Source: Clostridia bacterium
GTDB taxonomy: Bacteria; Bacillota; Clostridia; Oscillospirales; CAG-272
DNA: 7,621 nt
Direction: 5' to 3'
Assembly (NCBI GenBank): GCA_900754175.1
Contig: CAAEBS010000002.1
Coordinates: forward strand, 1 to 7,621
The notes under the pieces were generated by a model. It was not told the DNA's origin and made no database searches. It was given only the letters and a program-made list of their open reading frames with translations. The translations under genes and the position numbers were made by a program. The number at the start of each line of letters is the position of its first letter. Within the stretch, counting starts at the first letter, position 1. Positions 1 through 5,504 of the stretch are shown piece by piece.

Positions 1-60
1 CCCGAGGACTCCTCACCCACCACTGCCGTGGTCCCCCTTCTCCCACTGGAGAAGGCTTTC
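1..60. repeat. Partial hairpin-rich intergenic repeat, truncated by window edge
   Basis: Three short inverted repeats are packed together with no coding signal. GAGG/CCTC pairs at 4-7 and 11-14, ACCAC/GTGGT at 19-23 and 28-32 with a 4-base loop, and CCTTCTCC/GGAGAAGG at 36-43 and 48-55 with loop CACT. On the minus strand it reads as a GGAGAAGG hairpin followed by a GTGG hairpin and a GATGAGG-like tail (here GGTGAGGAG). From memory this resembles a widespread intergenic repeat of gut Firmicutes; I could not confirm this. The element probably continues past position 1. It is distinct from the repeat at 170-370. The 36-55 hairpin is followed on the plus strand by a moderately T-rich stretch, so it could also end a rightward transcript entering from outside. 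Confidence 0.5.
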
Positions 61-169
61 GTTTGTTTATGCCTTATTTTCTAATAAGTACAAACCTGCT
101 TTTTCAAACACTTACCCACCGAAAAAAGTGCCATGCAAACACCCCGGCACCCTACTTTCCCGCCCCTCC
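61..169. other. Intergenic spacer, no gene seen
   Basis: This spacer is AT-richer than its surroundings and has no reading frame with a ribosome binding site. The only structure is a small AT-rich inverted repeat, CTTATT/AATAAG at 73-78 and 83-88 with loop TTCT. It separates the partial repeat at 1-60 from the one at 170-370. Frames that cross it are open only by chance. Confidence 0.6.
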
Positions 170-370
170 GTGTCATCCTGAGCGGAGGGCGAAGCCCGGA
201 GTCGAACCCGGAGGGCGACCGTAGGTCGGGATCTCCAATCGCCGAGCGCACCAACCCCTGCACTGCACTTCCGCAACGGTAAAACCTCGGGTCAACATAT
301 TCCCTCCCCCTTGCCCCAAAAGTTCTTGAAAGGGGCATGGGGGAAACTTCTTCCAAGAAGTTTCCCCCAT
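170..370 (-). repeat. 200-bp intergenic repeat element, left copy
   Basis: Read on the minus strand, this element starts with a long hairpin (370-337) and a second smaller hairpin (336-313, GCCCC/GGGGC ends). A conserved core (298-170) follows and ends in GCTCAGGATGACAC. The core matches the plus-strand copy at 7414-7542 at 125 of 129 positions by direct alignment, with no gaps and four transitions. The core holds further short stems, such as CGACC/GGTCG and GGGC/GCCC. It begins 18 bases after the stop codon of the leftward SPOCS gene, hairpin first, which is the same placement as the other copy after ppa. No transposase gene or clear target-site duplication is visible, so it is best called a small non-coding dispersed repeat, possibly MITE-like or acting in the 3' untranslated region. 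A reading frame of about 70 codons runs through it but starts with TTG and has no support as a gene. Confidence 0.85.
337..370 (-). terminator. Long perfect hairpin after the SPOCS gene, possible terminator or 3' stabiliser
   Basis: Two 16-base arms, ATGGGGGAAACTTCTT and its exact complement, are separated by two bases. The hairpin lies 18 bases past the stop codon of the leftward gene, where a terminator would sit. No run of T follows it in the direction of transcription; another GC-rich hairpin does. It is therefore not a textbook intrinsic terminator and could instead protect the mRNA 3' end. It forms the leading edge of the repeat element. Confidence 0.5.
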
Positions 371-388
371 AAATAAATACCACAATCC

Positions 389-1891
389 CTACTCCCGTAT
401 CAGCACGTACGGATCCTGCTGAACGTTTCCGTCGATTGCGGAGGGAGCCACACGGTAGCGTTTTGCGACCGACCAATTGCTTTCGCCGCTCTGCGGGTAG
501 CAGATCACCATATCGCCTTTCGGGTGTGAAATATTCTCTCCGAACTCCGCCCCCTGCACCGGGTATATTTTCCGGGACGCAAGAAGCATAGAGGCGACGC
601 CGATCTCGGAATCCAGCAAAAGCTGTTCGCCCTCGCACCGCACCCGGCAGGAGACCACGTTTGCCGCACTGTCCGACATCATTTTTTCCGCCGGCTCGCA
701 ATCCACCTCGTAGCGGATCGGCAACACGCACTCCGCCGCACTGTATTCGCCGTCCCGCCGGGCAATAACGACGTAGCGGCTCTGCCCGGTCAGCACGCAT
801 TTGTTTCCCTGCGCTTCCACACCGTCAAACTCCGCATAGCCCGTGCAGTCCACCGGCGTGCACCCCTCGGGCAGATTCAGCTCGGCAAGCGGGATCCGCT
901 CGCTCTGTGTAAAGTTTCCGTTTCCGGCGGCAAGCAGAACCGGGATCTCATATTCCGCACGCTCGCACCGACATTCCCGTGACGTGGAATACAGGTCATC
1001 CGTATAGGTCAGCGTGCCGTTGCTCCCCGTCTGCGCCTCAAGGATCAGATTGACCGTGCACAACAGCTTATCTTCCTCCGGATGCACCGTAAGGTCGCTG
1101 ATATATCCGGTGACCCGGCACTCCGTGTCGCCCGCTTCCCGTTCTTCTCCTTCCAGCTCTCCGGAAAAAGGCAGTTTGCGCTGGATAAGCTCGGTGTCCC
1201 CGCTGTTCTCGTGGGCGCAAAGCAGCTTCAGCATAACGTTCCCCTGTGCAGTCAGCGCTCCGCCGTTTGCGGAAACGCCGTCCACAAACACCTTTGCCTC
1301 AGCGCCCACCACCCGGTCGCCATCGGCGGAAAACGGAAGCTCCTCCTCCAGCGTGATGATCTCCGAAGCGGCACTGCCAAGCGACGCCATTTCCACGCTC
1401 TCGCTCTTTCTCTGGATGCAGAACGGATCCTCGCCCCCCTCCGGGCGCTCCTCCAGCGGTACCTTTCCGTAAGCTCTTGCCCGGCAGGCAAGGCGGGTGC
1501 GGATGCTGAGCCTTCTCGGAGCGCTGACACGGGACGTGATTCCCTGCACCGACGGGTGGGCAAAAACGGTAATGCCCTCGTTCAGCTCCACGCCCGAGCC
1601 TTCAAACGGAATGTCAAATGCGTATTCCGAGGTCAGCGGAGCGGTGTAAAGTCCGCCGTCCGCCCCCACGTACAACACCTGATATTCAATATTGCCGTTG
1701 AATTCCACACTGCCGGCACCCATGTAGCGTGCGGGCGGCAGAACGCTGTAACCGACATTCAGGATCCGCCGGATTTCCGACTGATAGTCCGGCAGGGTAA
1801 AATCTCCCGTGACCTCGGTCACGGCTTGCCTGTCGCACACGGGCGTCAGGATGTACCGCTCCCGGCTTGCGACTGTTTCGTTGCTGTTCAT
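389..1891 (-). CDS. SPOCS (DUF3794) and LysM domain protein, probable spore protein
   Basis: This 500-residue protein has no signal peptide or membrane segment. The first SPOCS/DUF3794 unit lies at about residues 20-115, with the typical pattern DFTLPDYQSEIRRIL near 30-44 and GNIEYQVLYVGADG near 66-79. A second unit lies at about 175-285, and a diverged third at about 310-430. The C-terminus (about 455-500) is LysM-like: GDMVICYP, then SVAKRYRV and a final PYVLIRE. This architecture and length match clostridial spore-coat or morphogenesis-associated proteins. By family knowledge, such proteins assemble on the forespore surface from the mother cell, and LysM binds glycan. The start is chosen because AAGGGAG (1906-1900) sits 8 bases upstream; a closer ATG at 1898-1896 is out of frame. 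It is transcribed divergently from the housekeeping cluster and followed by the 170-370 repeat. The family assignment is firm; the exact spore role is inferred. Confidence 0.88.
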   Translation of the reverse strand: MNSNETVASRERYILTPVCDRQAVTEVTGDFTLPDYQSEIRRILNVGYSVLPPARYMGAGSVEFNGNIEYQVLYVGADGGLYTAPLTSEYAFDIPFEGSGVELNEGITVFAHPSVQGITSRVSAPRRLSIRTRLACRARAYGKVPLEERPEGGEDPFCIQRKSESVEMASLGSAASEIITLEEELPFSADGDRVVGAEAKVFVDGVSANGGALTAQGNVMLKLLCAHENSGDTELIQRKLPFSGELEGEEREAGDTECRVTGYISDLTVHPEEDKLLCTVNLILEAQTGSNGTLTYTDDLYSTSRECRCERAEYEIPVLLAAGNGNFTQSERIPLAELNLPEGCTPVDCTGYAEFDGVEAQGNKCVLTGQSRYVVIARRDGEYSAAECVLPIRYEVDCEPAEKMMSDSAANVVSCRVRCEGEQLLLDSEIGVASMLLASRKIYPVQGAEFGENISHPKGDMVICYPQSGESNWSVAKRYRVAPSAIDGNVQQDPYVLIRE

Positions 1892-1934
1892 TTTTCATGC
1901 TCCCTTCTTCTCTCTCGGAATCCGATTCTGCTAA

Positions 1935-1961
1935 AGCATATGCGCCGCTCACTTTTTTTAT
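1935..1961 (-). promoter_or_regulatory. Weak candidate SigE-like promoter for the SPOCS gene
   Basis: On the minus strand an ATA (1961-1959) is followed after 16 bases by CATATGCT (1942-1935). This resembles the mother-cell SigE pattern (ATA, 16-18 bases, CATACAAT), with 5 of 8 matches in the -10 box. The expected RNA start lies about 20-25 bases before the ribosome binding site, and the gene product looks like a spore protein, so both position and context fit. The match is poor enough to be chance. No good SigA promoter in this direction was found. Confidence 0.25.
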
Positions 1962-1980
1962 GTCGGATGCGATAAAATCT

Positions 1981-2014
1981 TTGACAGATGCGAAAAAATA
2001 TGGTATACTATAAT
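1981..2014 (+). promoter_or_regulatory. Near-consensus SigA promoter of the DUF512-der-HAD-obgE-ppa cluster
   Basis: A perfect -35 box TTGACA (1981-1986) is separated by 17 bases from TATACT (2004-2009), one base off consensus. TG sits one base upstream (2001-2002), making an extended -10. An overlapping perfect TATAAT (2009-2014) is spaced too far from the -35 box to be its partner. Transcription should start near 2015-2018, giving a leader of about 65 bases. This is the strongest promoter seen in the window and the only clear one for the rightward genes. Confidence 0.85.
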
Positions 2015-2016
2015 AT

Positions 2017-2081
2017 AACTGTGCCTCCGTCCCGCCCGGAGGTGTAAAAATGAGAATCCGGCGGGAGTTTGGAGGACGTGT
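2017..2081 (+). promoter_or_regulatory. Structured 5' leader with two Shine-Dalgarno sites and one anti-SD segment
   Basis: CCTCCG (2024-2029) pairs perfectly with CGGAGG (2037-2042), a stem with a 7-base loop. This masks a GGAGG that lies 7 bases before an ATG at 2050. The same CCTCC can instead pair with the GGAGG at 2071-2075, the ribosome binding site of the DUF512 gene. The loop TCCCGCC (2030-2036) is fully complementary to GGCGGGA (2060-2066), allowing either an H-type pseudoknot or an alternative stem. The pairings are visible in the sequence. Any regulatory role is inference, and GC-rich sequence makes some chance pairing likely. It does not match a riboswitch class I recognise. Confidence 0.4.
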
Positions 2082-2229
2082 ATGGTTACCATTACCGGGG
2101 TCTTGCCGGGAAGCCGGGGAGAAAAAGCGGGCATTTTGCCGGACGATATTCTGCTGTCTATCAACGGGCGGGAGATCTGCGATGTGCTGGACTACCGCTT
2201 TCATCTGGCAAACCGGACCGTCGTGCTGA
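2050..2229 (+). CDS. Possible 59-codon leader ORF overlapping the DUF512 start (doubtful)
   Basis: ATG at 2050 is preceded by GGAGG (2038-2042) at a 7-base spacing, a better-placed initiation signal than many real genes have. The frame stays open to TGA at 2227-2229, overlapping the first 49 codons of the DUF512 gene in another frame. The predicted peptide begins MRIRREFGGRVWLP and is rich in Arg and Cys, as expected of an out-of-frame reading of the neighbouring gene. No domain is recognisable. If translated, it would compete with or modulate initiation at 2082. It may equally be accidental. Confidence 0.22.
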   Translation: MRIRREFGGRVWLPLPGSCREAGEKKRAFCRTIFCCLSTGGRSAMCWTTAFIWQTGPSC

Positions 2230-3392
2230 AGCTTCACCGTGGTCCCGAGCTTCTCGACGTTACCATTCACAAGGGAGAATACGACGATATCGGGCTGGAA
2301 TTCGGCACGCCGCTGATGGACGCCAAGCACTCCTGCGAAAACAAATGTATCTTCTGCTTTATCGACCAGCTTCCCAAGGGAATGCGCTCCACGCTGTATT
2401 TCAAGGACGACGACTCCCGCCTGTCCTTCCTGCACGGGAATTACATCACGCTGACCAATCTGCACGACCGGGATATCGACCGCATTATTGAAATGCACAT
2501 CTCCCCCGTCAACGTTTCGGTGCACACCACCAACCCCGAGCTTCGCATCCGGATGATGCACAACAAGCGTGCGGGCGAGGTGCTGAAATATCTGCGCCGC
2601 CTTGCCGACGCCGGCATTTCGCTGTGCGGTCAGATCGTGCTCTGCCGTGGCATCAACGACGGCGAGGAGCTGATGCGCACCATGCGGGATCTGGAGGAGC
2701 TGTATCCGGCAATGGAAAGCACCTCTATCGTGCCCTCCGGTCTGACCCGCTACCGTCAGGGACTTTACCCGCTGGAGAGCTTTACCCCGCAGGAATGTGC
2801 CGAGGTTATCCGGCAGGTCACCGAATTCGGCGACTTCTGCAAGAAAAAGCACGGCGAACGGCTGTTCTTCCCCGGCGACGAATTCTACATCAAAGCGGGA
2901 CTTCCCCTGCCGGACGACAGCTTTTACGAGGGGTATCCGCAGATCGAAAACGGCGTGGGTATGATTACCGACATGAAAACCTCCTTTGACTTTGAAATGG
3001 AGGACACCGGGCACTATCATGCGGAGTTTCACCCGCCCCGCCGGGTGTCAATCGCCACGGGCTTTGCCGCCTATGCGCACATCGACGGGCTTTGCCGGCG
3101 GCTGGAGCAGGAATTTCCGGGACTTACGGTCCACGTCTATCCGATTGAAAACCGCTTTTTCGGCGCTTCCATCACTGTATCGGGTCTGTTGACCGGCGGC
3201 GACCTCAAGGAACAGCTTGCCGGAAAAGAGCTGGGGGAAGCGCTTCTGATCCCCGCAAGCTGTCTGCGTGCGGAGGGTGACGTTTTTTTGGACGACATCA
3301 CGCCGCAGGAGTTGTCGGAGGCGCTCGGTGTTCCGGTCATCCCCTCCGAAAGCGACGCCGACCGATTCATCCGCACCGTGCTGGGAATATGA
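2082..3392 (+). CDS. DUF512 family PDZ-radical SAM protein
   Basis: This 436-residue protein belongs to the DUF512 family. Residues 1-60 form a PDZ-like domain, with a GVLPGSRGEKAGILPDDILL pattern and the usual start. A radical-SAM-type cluster site follows: C85, C89 and C92, spaced CX3CX2C within CENKCIFCF, which should hold a [4Fe-4S] cluster and S-adenosylmethionine. Family-typical DUF512 blocks follow: VPSGLTRYR (217-225), DEFYI (266-270), IENGVGM (288-294), NRFFGASITVSGLLTG (357-372) and FLDDIT (402-407). Length is normal and no key residue is missing. GGAGG (2071-2075) lies 6 bases before the start. The substrate is not known for the family. It is commonly found next to der in clostridia, as here, which hints at a link with ribosome or RNA maturation; that link is inference. 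It is the first gene of the rightward cluster, 49 bases before der. Confidence 0.93.
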   Translation: MVTITGVLPGSRGEKAGILPDDILLSINGREICDVLDYRFHLANRTVVLKLHRGPELLDVTIHKGEYDDIGLEFGTPLMDAKHSCENKCIFCFIDQLPKGMRSTLYFKDDDSRLSFLHGNYITLTNLHDRDIDRIIEMHISPVNVSVHTTNPELRIRMMHNKRAGEVLKYLRRLADAGISLCGQIVLCRGINDGEELMRTMRDLEELYPAMESTSIVPSGLTRYRQGLYPLESFTPQECAEVIRQVTEFGDFCKKKHGERLFFPGDEFYIKAGLPLPDDSFYEGYPQIENGVGMITDMKTSFDFEMEDTGHYHAEFHPPRRVSIATGFAAYAHIDGLCRRLEQEFPGLTVHVYPIENRFFGASITVSGLLTGGDLKEQLAGKELGEALLIPASCLRAEGDVFLDDITPQELSEALGVPVIPSESDADRFIRTVLGI

Positions 3393-3441
3393 GCCGGTAC
3401 TCTGTCAAAAAATCAGGATTTCAGAAAGAAGGTATCCGAAT

Positions 3442-4770
3442 ATGGAAAAACCGATAATTGCCATTGTGGGCAGACCGAACGTGGGAAAAAGCACGCTCTT
3501 CAATAAACTGATCGGCGAACGCCGTTCTATCGTGGAGGACATTCCCGGCGTGACCCGGGACCGCATTTACGGCGAGACCGAATGGTGCGGCAGGCATCTG
3601 AGCGTCATCGACACCGGAGGCATCGAGCCGAAGACCGACGACATCCTCCTGCGTCAGATGCGTTTTCAGGCGCAGGTCGCCATTGAAAGCGCCGACGTGA
3701 TTATCTTCATGTGCGACGTGCGGACAGGTCTTACCGCCGACGACCGGGACATCGCCGTGATGCTGCAGAAAAGCGGAAAGCCGATCATCCCCTGCATCAA
3801 CAAGTGCGACAGCGTGGGAGCGCTTCCCTTTGAATTTTACGAATTTTACGAGCTTGGATTTGACTGTGAGCCGATCGCCGTCTCCTCGGTACACGGCAGC
3901 GGAACCGGAGATCTTCTGGACGCCGTGCTGGAGCATCTTCCGCCCCATGCCGGAGAGGAAGAAGAGGACGACAGCATCAAGGTGGCGGTCATCGGAAAGC
4001 CCAACGCCGGCAAGTCGTCCATCATCAACCGTCTCATCGGGGAAAACCGCCTGATCGTGTCCGACATCGCCGGCACGACCCGGGATGCGGTGGATACCCG
4101 GGTGGAAACCGAAAACGGCGTGTTCACCTTTATCGACACTGCCGGAATCCGTCGTGCCTCCAAGATCAACGACAAGATCGAAAAATACAGCGTTCTCCGG
4201 GCGCATATGGCGGTAGAGCGTGCGGACGTCTGCCTGATTATGATCGACGCCGGAACTGGCATTACCGAGCAGGACGAAAAGATTGCGGGAATCGCCCACG
4301 AGGCAGGCAAAGCGTGCATCATCGTGGTCAACAAGTGGGACACAGTGGAAAAGGACAACAGCACGGTCAACCAGTTCAACGACAAGATCCGTACTGCCCT
4401 TGCCTATATGCCCTACGCCCCTATCGTCTACGTTTCCGCCATGACCGGACAGCGGGTCTCCACCCTCTTTGAGCGCATCCGCTACGTCCACAACCAGGCG
4501 AACACCCGGATCTCCACCGGTATGCTCAATGACGTACTGGCAGAGGCGACTATGAAAGTCCAGCCTCCGTCCGACAAGGGGCGGCGGCTGAAAATCTACT
4601 ACATGACGCAGGTCTCGGTAGCGCCTCCCACCTTCGTTTTCTTCTGCAACAACGTGGAGCTGTTCCACTTCTCCTATCAGCGGTACCTGGAAAACTGCCT
4701 GCGCCAGACTTTCGGCTTCCAGGGCACGCCCATCCGCCTTGTCATCAAGATGAAGGGAGACAATTCATGA
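3442..4770 (+). CDS. der: Ribosome assembly GTPase Der (EngA)
   Basis: Der is a tandem-GTPase protein that binds the 50S subunit and is required for its maturation. The 442 residues match the family length. G domain 1 has GRPNVGKS (10-17), PGVTRD (35-40), DTGG (57-60) and NKCD (120-123). An acidic linker (171-177) leads to G domain 2 with GKPNAGKS (185-192), AGTTRD (210-215), DTAG (232-235), NKWD (297-300) and VSAMTG (331-336). The C-terminal KH-like domain spans about 350-442. All nucleotide-binding motifs are intact. I chose ATG 3442 over longer in-frame starts because homology begins there (MEKPIIAIVG) and AGAAGG lies upstream at 3427-3432. The TGA overlaps the next gene's ATG by four bases, implying translational coupling. 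One oddity is a perfect 9-base tandem repeat (3832-3849) encoding EFYEFY. Confidence 0.97.
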   Translation: MEKPIIAIVGRPNVGKSTLFNKLIGERRSIVEDIPGVTRDRIYGETEWCGRHLSVIDTGGIEPKTDDILLRQMRFQAQVAIESADVIIFMCDVRTGLTADDRDIAVMLQKSGKPIIPCINKCDSVGALPFEFYEFYELGFDCEPIAVSSVHGSGTGDLLDAVLEHLPPHAGEEEEDDSIKVAVIGKPNAGKSSIINRLIGENRLIVSDIAGTTRDAVDTRVETENGVFTFIDTAGIRRASKINDKIEKYSVLRAHMAVERADVCLIMIDAGTGITEQDEKIAGIAHEAGKACIIVVNKWDTVEKDNSTVNQFNDKIRTALAYMPYAPIVYVSAMTGQRVSTLFERIRYVHNQANTRISTGMLNDVLAEATMKVQPPSDKGRRLKIYYMTQVSVAPPTFVFFCNNVELFHFSYQRYLENCLRQTFGFQGTPIRLVIKMKGDNS

Positions 4771-5456
4771 CCTCTCCCTGCGGCTTACTCTTCGACTTCA
4801 ACGGCACGCTCTTCTTCGACAGCGAAATGCACATGGAATCTTTCCGTGAGATCGCCCGCCGGCAGGGACTTCCGGTCCCGTCGGACGAAAAAATGATCGT
4901 CGATTTCTTCGGCAGGAACAATGAGACCATCTGCAAACAGCAGTTCAACCCTCACGCCACCGAGCGGGAGGTTGCGGAATTCACCGACGTCAAGGAGCGG
5001 CTCTATCAGCAGTACTGCCTGGAAAACCCCAGCCGGATGCACCTGACGCCGGGCGCCCCCGAGCTTCTCGACTATCTGAAAGCGCACCGAATCCCCTATT
5101 GTCTTGCCACCGGCTCCGGCATTGAGAACATCGAGTTTTACCGCCGGTATCTCGGGCTTGACCGTTGGTTTTCCATGGACAACATCGTTTACACCGACGG
5201 CACCTACCCCGGAAAGCCCGCCCCCGACATCTACCGGCTTGCCGCCGGAAGGATCGGACTGACGCCCGGGCAGTGCATGGTCTTTGAGGACGGTACCAGC
5301 GGCTTGCAGTCCGCAACCGCCGCCGGCGCCGGCGTTCTCATCGGGCTTTGGGAAGCACGCTTCCCCTCCCCGGTCACGGGCGATCTTCACATCGACCGGG
5401 AGCTTCACGACCTCCGGGAGTGGCGTATCCTTCTCTCGGACTTCGGACTTCTCTGA
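4767..5456 (+). CDS. HAD superfamily (beta-PGM-like, subfamily IA) hydrolase with variant motif I
   Basis: This 229-residue cytoplasmic protein has all four HAD motifs. Motif I, DFNGTL, has nucleophile D10. Motif II is T115 in CLATGSG. Motif III is K150 in GKPAPD. Motif IV is E174-D175 in VFEDGTSG, followed by the AAG of the phosphoglucomutase/phosphatase group. A helical cap of about 20-95 places it in subfamily IA, with beta-phosphoglucomutase and small-metabolite phosphatases. The second Asp of the usual DxDGT motif, the general acid/base in most HAD phosphatases, is Asn (N12), so activity or specificity may differ; the substrate is unknown. The start overlaps the der stop (ATGA), with AAGGGAG (4753-4759) 7 bases upstream, so it is translationally coupled to der. 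The gap to obgE is 48 bases. Family membership is firm; calling it a phosphatase would be a guess. Confidence 0.9.
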   Translation: MTSPCGLLFDFNGTLFFDSEMHMESFREIARRQGLPVPSDEKMIVDFFGRNNETICKQQFNPHATEREVAEFTDVKERLYQQYCLENPSRMHLTPGAPELLDYLKAHRIPYCLATGSGIENIEFYRRYLGLDRWFSMDNIVYTDGTYPGKPAPDIYRLAAGRIGLTPGQCMVFEDGTSGLQSATAAGAGVLIGLWEARFPSPVTGDLHIDRELHDLREWRILLSDFGLL

Positions 5457-5504
5457 AATCTCATTTTATTTTTTGAATCCCTCTTTTGAAAGGAGTGTGT
5501 TGCC

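Noticed and set aside
170..230. tRNA-like T-arm (GGGTTCGACTCC on the minus strand) suggesting a tRNA or attachment site
   Set aside because: The five bases on each side of the TTCGACT loop do not pair in T-stem register, no acceptor or anticodon arm can be built around it, and no integrase is present.
81..800. Minus-strand open frame running through the SPOCS gene end and the repeat
   Set aside because: It overlaps most of the 3' third of the SPOCS gene in another frame and then reads through the repeat; it is Arg/Gly-rich with no motif. It is a shadow of the real gene plus the open repeat core.
1686..3032. Very long minus-strand open frame of 448 codons, with similar antisense frames at 3421-4668 and 5466-6902
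   Set aside because: They lie opposite strongly recognisable genes (DUF512, der, obgE), have low-complexity His/Gly/Val-rich compositions typical of antisense readings of GC-rich codons, show no family motif and lack sensible ribosome binding sites.
3283..3289. Run of seven T in the DUF512 gene as a frameshift or slippage site
   Set aside because: The reading frame is intact on both sides and family motifs continue after it (FLDDIT), so nothing indicates programmed or accidental slippage.
3268..3441. Longer N-terminus for Der starting near 3268
   Set aside because: It would overlap the end of the DUF512 gene, and the extra residues are Arg/Ser-rich with no family match. Homology and an upstream AGAAGG point to the ATG at 3442.
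5457..5504. Separate promoter or terminator between the HAD gene and obgE
   Set aside because: The 48-base gap is T-rich but holds no inverted repeat and no -35/-10 pair at usable spacing; only the obgE ribosome binding site is clear.
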